A stretch of 8,638 bases of DNA from JABMMZ01 sp044373665 (GCA_044373665.1 JBIPNH010000100.1:1-8638); one strand, 5' to 3'. Positions 1-5,899 are shown, numbered from the stretch's first letter. Notes: generated by a model not told the origin, from the sequence alone. Translations and numbers: made by a program.

Positions 1-750
1 GGAATACAACTCTCCTACCACATGAAAATTAACATGCATCCCTTTTCCCTTTAACTGTTTTACACTTTCAATTATTTCCAATATCCCTCTATTCTCCAAT
101 ACTATACCGATATAAAACAAATTCAATTGTTGTTTAAAATCTTTCTTTTCGAACTTCTTAAAAAATTCTATGTCACAGTAATTAAGCACCACCGAAAAAT
201 TTGCATTCAATAACTCATATCTTTTTTGGTAACTCTTCTCCGCCAAAATTAAATGAAATCTTTTAACCGCCTTCTTTTCAAAAAAATTAAATATTCGATA
301 AGCCATTTTCTGATTCCTAATCCATGGTTTGTCGAAAATATCTTCTGCTATGTTTTCGTGAACGTCATAAATTACCTTTTTACCCATCATTGACAACAAA
401 ATGCCACAAGGAATTAATTCAGGGTCGTGAAAATGATAAATACTTGCTCTCTGTTTGATTGCTTTAAAAAACATCAATAACCATGAAAACAAGACTCTTA
501 TGTTTCTGTTTTTAAATGGTTGGAAGGGTACAATTTTAACTCCGTTTACAAATTCTTCTTTGGGATGATTTGCAATTAAAGCTACTTCATAATTCTCCTT
601 CAATGCCTGACACATTTTATAAAAAATTCTAGTATCCATTGCATAATGGACCGAACTTAAATGGCAAACTTTGATTTTTAGGGACAAGGGCGGCAAATAT
701 AATGTTATTATTGATATTAATACATCGCACTTCTTTATTAATACTCTCAT
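1..750 (-). CDS. GT4-family glycosyltransferase, C-terminus beyond the left edge
   Basis: The minus strand is open from a stop at 775-777 to the window edge, giving about 250 codons that lack the C-terminal part. Visible motifs fit family GT4 (GT-B fold, nucleotide-sugar-dependent transfer, usually in cell-surface polysaccharide synthesis). With the ATG at 750 as residue 1, VCHLSSVHYAMDTRIF forms the N-terminal Rossmann strand, HFHDPEL lies at about 106-112, YDVHEN at 128-133, and GIVLENRGI at 215-223 opens the second, nucleotide-sugar-binding Rossmann domain. The C-terminal EX7E motif would be off the edge. The start is uncertain. ATG codons lie at 750 and 765, the latter preceded by AAAAGG. 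Family members usually begin almost at the KIKVCH segment, for which a TTG at 687 would be the nearest start. It is divergent from sdhC and probably unrelated to it. The family call is firm; the acceptor and sugar are unknown. Confidence 0.88.
   Translation of the reverse strand, partial: MRVLIKKCDVLISIITLYLPPLSLKIKVCHLSSVHYAMDTRIFYKMCQALKENYEVALIANHPKEEFVNGVKIVPFQPFKNRNIRVLFSWLLMFFKAIKQRASIYHFHDPELIPCGILLSMMGKKVIYDVHENIAEDIFDKPWIRNQKMAYRIFNFFEKKAVKRFHLILAEKSYQKRYELLNANFSVVLNYCDIEFFKKFEKKDFKQQLNLFYIGIVLENRGILEIIESVKQLKGKGMHVNFHVVGELYS
694..701 (-). promoter_or_regulatory. Possible -7 element for the glycosyltransferase gene
   Basis: The minus strand reads TATATTTG, matching the Bacteroidota -7 consensus TAnnTTTG. 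No TTG is seen at the -33 distance. If used, transcription would begin near 688, downstream of both ATG candidates. That would favour the TTG start at 687 and an almost leaderless message. Short AT-rich matches arise easily by chance. Confidence 0.3.
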
Positions 751-840
751 TATCAAACAAAACATATTGCCTTTTTATGGGTTATTTATTAAAATGTAAA
801 TAAGAATTATTATTTAGAACGATTATAAGAAATAAAATAA

Positions 841-848
841 TAATTTTG
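841..848 (+). promoter_or_regulatory. Promoter -7 element of the sdh operon
   Basis: TAATTTTG matches the Bacteroidota sigma-A -7 consensus TAnnTTTG and lies 29 bases before the sdhC ATG. This leaves an A-rich leader of roughly 20-25 bases (AAAGAAAAGAT just before ATG), typical of this phylum. A clear TTG -33 element is not visible. It is the only good match in the divergent intergenic region, and it is placed correctly to drive sdhC-sdhA-cassette-sdhB. Confidence 0.6.
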
Positions 849-877
849 CACCTTAAATAATATTACAAAGAAAAGAT

Positions 878-1654
878 ATGAATTGGTTATCGAGTTTTCT
901 AAAATCAAGTATCGGAAAAAAACTATTAATGGCCCTAACCGGTCTGTTTTTATGTACTTTCCTAGTGGTCCATTTGACCGGAAATTTACAATTATTCAAA
1001 AATGATGATGGCCTTGCTTTCAATGAATATGCCGTATTCATGACAACCAACCCATTAATTAAATTTACCTCTTACGGCTTGTATGCCACCATTTTATTTC
1101 ACGCTTTTTGGGGAATTTATTTGGTTTACGACAACAAAAAAGCCCGTTCTGTAGCTTATGCTCAGGTTGATGGAAAAGCAAATAGCGGTTGGGCTAGTAG
1201 AAATATGGGGCTTTTAGGAACTATTATTCTTGTTTTTATCGTATTACACATGACTGGTTTTTGGGCTAAATACAAATTTGGCGAAGTTCCATACACCGAT
1301 TATCACGTTAATTTAACCGATGGTGAAATCACTGCCTACCCCTACGACGGAGTTATTAATGGTAAAATAGAAAAATTCACGGAACAAGGTTTCGAAAGAG
1401 TGATTGTGAAAGATTTATATGCAGTAGTGAATGATGCTTTCAAAAATCCTTATGTGGTAATTTTTTATATTATTGCAATGATGGCTCTTGCCTTTCACTT
1501 AATCCACGGTTTTAAAAGCGCATTCCAAACCTTAGGGCTCAACCATAAAAAATACAATCAGTTAATTAAAAATATTGGAATTGGTGTATTTGGTATTATC
1601 GTTCCAATACTATTTGCTGCAATGCCAATTTACTTTTTACTTTTCAACCATTAA
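878..1654 (+). CDS. sdhC: Succinate dehydrogenase cytochrome b subunit, b558 family
   Basis: This is the membrane anchor of complex II (succinate:quinone oxidoreductase). It carries heme b and passes electrons from the SdhB iron-sulphur clusters to menaquinone. The 258-residue protein shows five hydrophobic spans, at about 16-33, 62-84, 110-130, 191-210 and 230-255. Candidate heme-ligand histidines are H32 (VVHLTGNL), H75 (LFHAFWGIY), H124 (VLHMTGFW) and H207/H210 (FHLIHGFKSAF), the arrangement seen in single-subunit b558 anchors that serve without a separate SdhD. Between spans 3 and 4 lies a polar loop of about 60 residues (131-190), which seems longer than in most family members I recall. 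The ATG follows an A-rich leader and a good promoter. sdhA begins 15 bases after the stop, so the two are co-transcribed. Confidence 0.95.
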   Translation: MNWLSSFLKSSIGKKLLMALTGLFLCTFLVVHLTGNLQLFKNDDGLAFNEYAVFMTTNPLIKFTSYGLYATILFHAFWGIYLVYDNKKARSVAYAQVDGKANSGWASRNMGLLGTIILVFIVLHMTGFWAKYKFGEVPYTDYHVNLTDGEITAYPYDGVINGKIEKFTEQGFERVIVKDLYAVVNDAFKNPYVVIFYIIAMMALAFHLIHGFKSAFQTLGLNHKKYNQLIKNIGIGVFGIIVPILFAAMPIYFLLFNH

Positions 1655-1669
1655 AAATCAATCTAAAAA

Positions 1670-3676
1670 ATGTCAATTAATAAATTAGATTCAAAAATTC
1701 CTGAAGGTCCAATAGATCAAAAATGGACTAAATACAAATCTTCTGTTCCTTTGGTTAATCCTGCGAACAAAAGAAGTTTAGAGATTATCGTAGTTGGAAC
1801 TGGCTTGGCTGGTGCTTCTGCGGCTGCTTCTTTGGCTGAAATGGGTTATAAAGTAAAAGCTTTTTGCTTTCAAGATTCTCCAAGAAGAGCGCACTCTATT
1901 GCAGCTCAAGGTGGTATCAATGCTGCTAAAAACTATCAAAATGATGGCGATAGTACTTACCGTTTGTTTTATGACACCATCAAAGGTGGTGATTATAGAG
2001 CTAGAGAAGGTAATGTTCACCGTTTGGCTGAAGTAAGCTCAAGCATTATCGACCAATGTGTGGCTCAAGGTGTACCGTTTGCTAGAGAATATGGTGGATT
2101 GCTAAGCAACCGTTCATTCGGTGGAACTCAAGTTCAACGTACTTTTTACGCGGCTGGACAAACTGGTCAACAATTGTTACTAGGCGCCTACAGTGCCTTA
2201 CAAAGACAAGTTGGTATGGGAAATGTTACCTTGTACGCCCGTCATGAAATGATGGATGTTGTAACTATAGAAGGTAAAGCGAGAGGCATTATAGCCCGAA
2301 ACTTAATCACAGGTGAGTTGGAAAGACACTTCGGACATTCTGTTTTGTTGTGTACCGGAGGATATGGTAACGTGTTTTACTTATCAACCAATGCGATGGG
2401 AAGTAACGTTACTGCCGCTTGGAAAGCGCATAAAAAAGGTGCTTTCTTTGCAAACCCTTGCTATACTCAAATTCACCCTACTTGTATTCCTGTTTCTGGC
2501 GACCATCAGTCTAAATTAACATTAATGTCTGAGTCTTTAAGAAATGACGGTAGAATATGGGTGCCTAAAAATGCTGAAGATGCCAAATTAGTGAGAGAAG
2601 GTAAATTAAAACCAAATGACATTGCTGAAGAAAACAGAGATTATTATTTGGAAAGAAGATACCCTGCATTCGGAAACTTAGTTCCTCGTGACGTAGCGAG
2701 TAGAGCTGCCAAAGAAAGATGTGATGCTGGTTATGGTGTAAACAAAACTGGTCAAGCTGTATTTTTAGACTATGCTGCTGCGATTGAGCGTTATGGTAAA
2801 ATAGAAGCGACAAAACAAAATTTAACCAATCCAGATAAATCTATTTTAATCAAACTTGGAAAAGCCGTTGTTAAAGAAAAATATGGCAATTTGTTCGACA
2901 TGTACGAGCAAATTACAGGGGTTAATCCATACAATGAGCCAATGCAAATATATCCTGCAGTGCATTACACTATGGGTGGTTTGTGGGTAGATTACAACTT
3001 AATGACAACTGTACCAGGATTATACGCATTGGGAGAAGCTAATTTCAGCGACCATGGTGCCAACAGATTGGGTGCTTCTGCCTTAATGCAAGGTTTGGCA
3101 GATGGTTATTTTGTAATTCCTTACACTATTGGCGCATACTTAAGTACTGATATCCGCACAAAAGCGATTCCAACCGACCATGAAGCTTTTGTTCAAGCAG
3201 AAAAAGAAGTTGCAGACAGATTGAACAAATTAATCAATATTAAAGGCACTAAATCTGTAGATTATTTCCACAAAATATTGGGCAAAATAATTTGGGATGA
3301 ATGTGGAATGGCAAGAAACGAAGCTGGTTTGAAAAAAGCAATTGCTGATGTTCAAGCATTGAGAAATGAGTTTTGGACCAATGTTCGTGTACCAGGAGAA
3401 GTGAATGAATTCAACACCGAATTAGAAAAAGCAGGCAGAGTAGCCGACTTCCTTGAATTGGGTGAATTGATGTGTAAAGATGCATTAGAAAGAAACGAAA
3501 GTTGTGGCGGTCACTTCAGAGAAGAATACCAAACCGAAGAAGGCGAAGCATTAAGAGACGATGAGAACTTCAGTTTTGTATCTGCTTGGGAAATGACACA
3601 AGATACCCAATGGCAATTACACAAAGAAGAATTAAAATACGAGAATATTAAAATTGCAGCGAGAAGCTATAAGTAG
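1670..3676 (+). CDS. sdhA: Succinate dehydrogenase flavoprotein subunit
   Basis: Catalytic subunit that oxidises succinate to fumarate (or the reverse) on the cytoplasmic face of the membrane. The 668-residue protein has the FAD-binding GTGLAG motif at 43-48. H75 in RRAHSIAAQGG is the expected covalent flavin attachment site. H269 (HPTCIP), R340 (VPRDVASRA), H432 (HYTMGG) and R466 (ANRLGASAL) match the substrate-binding and catalytic positions of the SdhA/FrdA family. The length and the roughly 35-residue N-terminal extension before the Rossmann motif fit the Bacteroidota/epsilon-type enzyme rather than the shorter E. coli SdhA. The start is the ATG preceded by an A-rich stretch, 15 bases after sdhC. 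The TAG stop at 3674-3676 is also the first three bases of a 14-bp tandem repeat. sdhB should follow directly but is displaced by an inserted gene. Confidence 0.97.
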   Translation: MSINKLDSKIPEGPIDQKWTKYKSSVPLVNPANKRSLEIIVVGTGLAGASAAASLAEMGYKVKAFCFQDSPRRAHSIAAQGGINAAKNYQNDGDSTYRLFYDTIKGGDYRAREGNVHRLAEVSSSIIDQCVAQGVPFAREYGGLLSNRSFGGTQVQRTFYAAGQTGQQLLLGAYSALQRQVGMGNVTLYARHEMMDVVTIEGKARGIIARNLITGELERHFGHSVLLCTGGYGNVFYLSTNAMGSNVTAAWKAHKKGAFFANPCYTQIHPTCIPVSGDHQSKLTLMSESLRNDGRIWVPKNAEDAKLVREGKLKPNDIAEENRDYYLERRYPAFGNLVPRDVASRAAKERCDAGYGVNKTGQAVFLDYAAAIERYGKIEATKQNLTNPDKSILIKLGKAVVKEKYGNLFDMYEQITGVNPYNEPMQIYPAVHYTMGGLWVDYNLMTTVPGLYALGEANFSDHGANRLGASALMQGLADGYFVIPYTIGAYLSTDIRTKAIPTDHEAFVQAEKEVADRLNKLINIKGTKSVDYFHKILGKIIWDECGMARNEAGLKKAIADVQALRNEFWTNVRVPGEVNEFNTELEKAGRVADFLELGELMCKDALERNESCGGHFREEYQTEEGEALRDDENFSFVSAWEMTQDTQWQLHKEELKYENIKIAARSYK

Positions 3677-3712
3677 GAAATAGGGAGTAGGAATTAGGGA
3701 GTAGGGAAATAG
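3674..3712 (+). repeat. Left 14-bp tandem repeat flanking the four-helix gene
   Basis: Two full 14-bp units and a partial third: TAGGAAATAGGGAG (3674-3687), TAGGAATTAGGGAG (3688-3701) and TAGGGAAATAG (3702-3712). The first unit starts with the sdhA stop codon. The reverse complement of the array at 4100-4134 has a closely similar 14-bp unit, so the two arrays form an imperfect inverted repeat around the inserted gene. Confidence 0.85.
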
Positions 3713-3731
3713 ATAAAACAATTGTAATTAA

Positions 3732-4106
3732 ATGGAAAAAATAAATTCATACAAAGATTTAATCGTTTGGCAAAAAGCCATTGATTTGTCGGTTGAAGTT
3801 TATCAAGTTACAATGAATTTTCCTTCAGAAGAAATCTATGGTTTAACCAATCAAATAAGAAGGGCTTGTAATTCAATCTCTTTAAATATTGCTGAAGGTC
3901 ATAGCCGAAATTCAACCAAGTCCTACATTAATTCCCTTAATATTGCCAATGGCTCTCTTCATGAATTAGAATCTGGTATTTATCTTTCACAAAGACTTAA
4001 TTTTATAGATGTTAACTCAACTGTGAAGACAAATGAACTAGTTATAGAAATTCAAAAAATGCTATCCTCACTTATTACAAAACTTACAAATAAAATAAAC
4101 CCTTAA
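3732..4106 (+). CDS. Four-helix-bundle protein, 23S rRNA intervening-sequence type
   Basis: The 124-residue protein matches the four-helix-bundle family first known from 23S rRNA intervening sequences. That family is related in fold to the Avd accessory protein of diversity-generating retroelements. Diagnostic blocks are SYKDLIVWQKA (6-16), FPSEEIYGLTNQIRRA (30-45) and SISLNIAEGHSRNS (48-61), followed by two further predicted helices to about residue 120. Family members form positively charged homopentamers thought to bind nucleic acid; no catalytic activity is established. The start ATG is followed by the typical short N-terminus. The last two codons and the TAA stop (4104-4106) already lie in the right-hand repeat array. 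It sits on the same strand as sdhA and sdhB and would be transcribed with them, although it has no known role in complex II. Confidence 0.93.
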   Translation: MEKINSYKDLIVWQKAIDLSVEVYQVTMNFPSEEIYGLTNQIRRACNSISLNIAEGHSRNSTKSYINSLNIANGSLHELESGIYLSQRLNFIDVNSTVKTNELVIEIQKMLSSLITKLTNKINP

Positions 4107-4134
4107 TCCTAATCCCTTAATCCTATCCCCTAAA
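4100..4134 (+). repeat. Right 14-bp tandem repeat, inverse of the left array
   Basis: CCCTTAATCCTAAT (4100-4113) and CCCTTAATCCTATC (4114-4127) are followed by CCCTAAA. Read on the other strand, the unit is TAGGATTAAGGGAT, which matches the left unit TAGGAATTAGGGAG at 11 of 14 positions. The array supplies the stop codon of the four-helix gene and all of the immediate leader of sdhB (ATG at 4136). Confidence 0.85.
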
Positions 4135-4135
4135 G

Positions 4136-4882
4136 ATGAAAATAACATTAAAAGTCTGGAGACAAAAAAATACAAAAAGTAAAGGTCAGTTTGAAACTTA
4201 TAAATTAGACCATGTTTCTGAGGATATGTCATTCTTAGAAATGTTTGACGTACTTAACGAACAGTTGATTAACGAAGGCAAAGAGCCTGTAGTGTTTGAC
4301 CACGATTGTCGTGAAGGCATTTGCGGTATGTGTAGTATGTATATTAATGGCAGACCACACGGACCAAAAGACGCTGTTACCACTTGTCAGTTACACATGC
4401 GTTCTTTCAAAGATGGCGACATTATTGTTGTAGAGCCTTGGCGTGCAGCTGCCTTCCCTGTTTTGAAAGATTTGTCAGTTGACAGAAGTTCTTTTGATAG
4501 AATTATGTCGGCGGGTGGATTTGTGAGTGTAAACACTGGTAATGCCCAAGATGCAAATGCTTTACCAATTGGAAAAGATATCGCAGACGAAGCCTTTATG
4601 AGCGCTGCTTGTATTGGTTGTGGTGCTTGTGTGGCGGCTTGTAAAAACGCCAGTGCCATGCTGTTTGTATCTGCCAAAGTATCACAATTATCGTTATTGC
4701 CTCAAGGACAACCTGAAGCTAAGAAAAGAGCCATTGCAATGGTGAATCAGATGGATGCAGAAGGCTTTGGCTCATGCACCAATACAGGTGCTTGTAGTGC
4801 AGAGTGTCCTAAAGAAATTAGTTTGAGCAATATCGCTCGTTTAAACAGAGAATACCTGTCAGCAAGTGTTGCAGGAGAATAG
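4136..4882 (+). CDS. sdhB: Succinate dehydrogenase iron-sulphur subunit
   Basis: Electron-transfer subunit of complex II, linking FAD in SdhA to heme and quinone in SdhC. In the 248-residue protein, C58, C63, C66 and C84 (DCREGICGMC...TTC) bind the [2Fe-2S] cluster in the N-terminal ferredoxin domain. C159, C162, C165 (CIGCGAC) with C224 bind the [4Fe-4S] cluster, and C169, C214 and C220 bind the [3Fe-4S] cluster (ACSAECPKE). All eleven expected cysteines are present, so the protein looks functional despite the insertion upstream. The start is the ATG directly abutting the right repeat array, with only UAAAG before it as a leader. Translation may therefore depend on how that array folds. Heptamer repeats and a terminator follow at once, making this the last gene of the operon. 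Confidence 0.96.
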   Translation: MKITLKVWRQKNTKSKGQFETYKLDHVSEDMSFLEMFDVLNEQLINEGKEPVVFDHDCREGICGMCSMYINGRPHGPKDAVTTCQLHMRSFKDGDIIVVEPWRAAAFPVLKDLSVDRSSFDRIMSAGGFVSVNTGNAQDANALPIGKDIADEAFMSAACIGCGACVAACKNASAMLFVSAKVSQLSLLPQGQPEAKKRAIAMVNQMDAEGFGSCTNTGACSAECPKEISLSNIARLNREYLSASVAGE

Positions 4883-4931
4883 GATTTTAGATTTTAGATT
4901 TTAGATTTTAGATTTTAGATTTTAGATTTTA
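4883..4931 (+). repeat. Seven perfect copies of the heptamer GATTTTA
   Basis: Seven uninterrupted GATTTTA units (49 bp) start at the base after the sdhB stop, followed by a partial GATT. Because 7 is not a multiple of 3, TAG occurs in all three forward frames. The perfect identity suggests recent slippage expansion, and copy number may vary between strains. There are no spacers, so it is not CRISPR. No function is assigned. Confidence 0.95.
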
Positions 4932-4938
4932 GATTATC

Positions 4939-4971
4939 AAAAAAGCAAGTAAATGATTTACTTGCTTTTTT
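4939..4971 (+). terminator. Intrinsic terminator after sdhB
   Basis: A perfect 15-bp inverted repeat, AAAAAAGCAAGTAAA (4939-4953) and TTTACTTGCTTTTTT (4957-4971), with a 3-base TGA centre. The stem ends in an A-tract on one side and a T-tract on the other, so it could act in both directions. It closes the sdh operon and insulates it from the XRE region. Confidence 0.85.
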
Positions 4972-5093
4972 GTTATAGTCCTCTTTTTGGATTGTAATGC
5001 CAATTTTAAATTTTATTGGAACAATTTATATAAGTTTATAAATTGCTCGATAGCTAGAAAGGCAACATTTAAAGGGAAAAACGCCCATTGGGT
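4972..5093. other. Intergenic stretch with a 9-bp palindrome
   Basis: No gene is visible between the sdh terminator and the duplicated XRE segment. The one clear structure is CAATTTATA (5022-5030) and TATAAATTG (5037-5045), a perfect 9-bp inverted repeat with a 6-base centre. It could be a dimeric regulator site or a weak hairpin. It has no counterpart before the second XRE copy, so it is outside the duplicated unit. A weaker CCAAT/ATTGG pair is at 5000-5019. Confidence 0.4.
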
Positions 5094-5101
5094 AAATATT
5101 T

Positions 5102-5133
5102 GGGCACTTTCATAAAAAATAATGCCCCTTTCA
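5102..5133 (+). promoter_or_regulatory. Candidate operator upstream of the XRE gene
   Basis: Two direct octamers, CACTTTCA (5105-5112) and CCCTTTCA (5126-5133), lie exactly 21 bp apart, about two helical turns. They overlap an inverted pair GGGCA (5102-5106) and TGCCC (5123-5127). The octamer arrangement is kept in copy 2 (8484-8490 and 8505-8512), while the inverted pair loses its outer base there. The placement 60-90 bases before the start fits autoregulation by the XRE protein, but this is inference. Confidence 0.4.
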
Positions 5134-5166
5134 CTATGTTGAACAAAATAAAACTAAATAATATGC

Positions 5167-5174
5167 TAGTTTTG
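5167..5174 (+). promoter_or_regulatory. Promoter -7 element of the XRE gene
   Basis: TAGTTTTG matches TAnnTTTG and lies 18 bases before the ATG, so the leader would be only about 10-15 bases. The same octamer is kept at 8546-8553 in copy 2, although flanking bases differ. A TTG at 5139-5141 is 25 bases upstream, somewhat longer than the usual 19-21 spacing to a -33 element. Confidence 0.6.
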
Positions 5175-5192
5175 TAAAAACGACTTCTAATT

Positions 5193-5492
5193 ATGACAAA
5201 CACGCAAATAGGAGAAAACTTAAGAATTTTAAGAATCTTAAGAAATTATTCACAAGAAGGTCTGGCAAATAAGTTAGGCAAAACACAAAATTGGCTCTCA
5301 AAAATAGAAAAAGGTGAGATTGATATTCCATTAAGCTGTTTAACAGAATTATCTAAAGAATTGGGGGTTAGTGTAGATTTCATTATAACATTTGACAAAA
5401 CACAAATACTTAATAAAGAACCAATCACTGAACAAGATAAAACCCTCAACGAAATTTTACAATTACTGAAAAAAATAGAAACCAAATTATAA
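5193..5492 (+). CDS. XRE-family helix-turn-helix regulator
   Basis: A small DNA-binding regulator of 99 residues. A single Cro/CI-type HTH domain covers about residues 8-63. YSQEGLANKLG (19-29) forms the first part of the motif, KTQNWLSKIEKGE (30-42) is the recognition helix with the signature xxSKIExGE, and LTELSKELGVSVDFII follows. Residues 84-99 (LNEILQLLKKIETKL) form a short amphipathic helix that may dimerise. There is no enzymatic or sensor domain, so any ligand or partner is unknown. The start is the first ATG after a good -7 element. The same start and first 22 codons recur identically at 8572. It precedes a broken remnant and a secreted T9SS protein on the same strand, suggesting that it regulates itself or this cargo. 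Confidence 0.9.
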   Translation: MTNTQIGENLRILRILRNYSQEGLANKLGKTQNWLSKIEKGEIDIPLSCLTELSKELGVSVDFIITFDKTQILNKEPITEQDKTLNEILQLLKKIETKL

Positions 5493-5522
5493 GCTATAAA
5501 AGATAGACTCATAGCTATATAT

Positions 5523-5530
5523 TACTTTTG
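5523..5530 (+). promoter_or_regulatory. Possible -7 element before the broken remnant
   Basis: TACTTTTG matches TAnnTTTG, 31 bases after the XRE stop and about 40 bases before the open stretch that starts at 5572. No TTG is found at the -33 position. It may be the old promoter of the degraded gene. Confidence 0.3.
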
Positions 5531-5571
5531 TTATTGTTTTACATTAACTTGAGATTTGTAGTATTGTTTAA

Positions 5572-5823
5572 TCAAATATATATTATGAAATATTCAATTC
5601 TAAAACCAATTTTAATGAATGTCCAAATAGAAACTTTATTCTAACTACTACAACACCAGAATTTTTTCCATAGGGAGATTTTCAAACATTAATAAATAAC
5701 GGAAATTCAACTTACCAAATTTTAGGACCACAAAACTTTTGTCCAGGATGGACAAATGGTATACAAATAAAAGATACTGTTACTGTCTCAAATATTGCAA
5801 TTTTTCAATTTGATTGTTTGTAG
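5572..5823 (+). pseudogene. Remnant of an unidentified protein gene, one internal stop
   Basis: One frame is open from 5572 to 5820 except for a TAG at 5671-5673. It gives about 33 and then 49 codons and ends in TAG at 5821-5823. The translation has protein-like composition, for example NECPNRNFILTTTTPEFFP, then after the stop GDFQTLINNGNSTYQILG and FCPGWTNGIQIKDTVTV. There is no ATG in this frame. The only nearby ATG (5585) is in another frame and stops after 19 codons, so a frameshift near the start is possible. The tryptophan- and cysteine-containing, T/N-rich composition resembles extracellular Bacteroidota proteins, but I do not recognise the family. It sits exactly where cargo of the XRE module would be expected. 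It could also be non-coding AT-rich DNA with a chance open frame. Confidence 0.45.
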
Positions 5824-5859
5824 TTTACAAATAATAACGAATCGAGTAACAAAATGTAA

Positions 5860-5890
5860 TTGTAATAACAGAAATCTTTTATTAAATTTG
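5860..5890 (+). promoter_or_regulatory. Promoter of the secreted T9SS protein gene
   Basis: TTG (5860-5862), 20 bases, then TAAATTTG (5883-5890): the Bacteroidota -33/-7 arrangement with correct spacing and the best promoter match in the window. Transcription would start near 5895-5898. That excludes translation from any codon upstream and points to the TTG at 5900 with almost no leader. Confidence 0.5.
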
Positions 5891-5899
5891 TTACTATTG

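Larger units (their letters stand above)
3674..4135 (+). mobile_element. Candidate inserted cassette: four-helix gene with inverted repeat arrays
   Basis: Seen: a 124-codon gene occupies the whole gap between the sdhA stop and the sdhB start, flanked by G-rich 14-bp repeats on the left and their C-rich inverse on the right. Known: genes of this family form the open reading frame of 23S rRNA intervening sequences, whose ends pair into a stem cut by RNase III; sdhA and sdhB are normally adjacent. Inferred: the segment entered as a unit and its transcript can fold end to end. No transposase, integrase or clear target duplication is visible, so the means of movement is unknown. An alternative is a resident gene whose flanks later acquired repeats. 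Confidence 0.45.
5094..5259 (+). repeat. Direct repeat copy 1: XRE promoter and gene start
   Basis: This segment aligns without gaps to 8473-8638, an offset of 3379 bp. I count about 11 differences in the 99 bases before the ATG and none in the 67 coding bases. The left boundary near 5094 is fairly sharp. The right boundary is not known because copy 2 is cut by the window edge. Confidence 0.93.

Noticed and set aside
853..2020. Minus-strand open frames opposite sdhC and sdhA
   Set aside because: They lie within or across well-supported genes on the other strand and show no recognisable domain; they are shadow frames.
2313..2813. Other-frame open stretches within sdhA
   Set aside because: They overlap conserved catalytic segments of SdhA in another frame or strand and have no protein-family features.
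3674..3712. Telomere-like TTAGGG repeats marking a replicon end
   Set aside because: The resemblance is superficial: the period is 14 bp, only two to three units are present, and they lie inside an operon.
3732..4106. Diversity-generating retroelement accessory gene (avd)
   Set aside because: The fold family is related, but no reverse transcriptase, template repeat or variable repeat is seen nearby.
4198..4677. Minus-strand frames opposite sdhB
   Set aside because: They mirror the cysteine-rich coding sequence of sdhB and have no start context or motif.
4883..4931. CRISPR array
   Set aside because: The heptamers are contiguous, far too short for CRISPR repeats, and have no spacers or nearby cas genes.
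5000..5019. CCAAT/ATTGG inverted repeat
   Set aside because: Only five pairs with an AT-only centre, expected by chance in this base composition.
5193..5492. Antitoxin of a toxin-antitoxin pair
   Set aside because: Single-domain XRE proteins are often antitoxins, but no small toxin-like gene is adjacent; the next frames are a remnant and a large secreted protein.
5246..5512. Minus-strand frame opposite the XRE gene
   Set aside because: It is fully antisense to a clear HTH gene that is itself duplicated; no support of its own.
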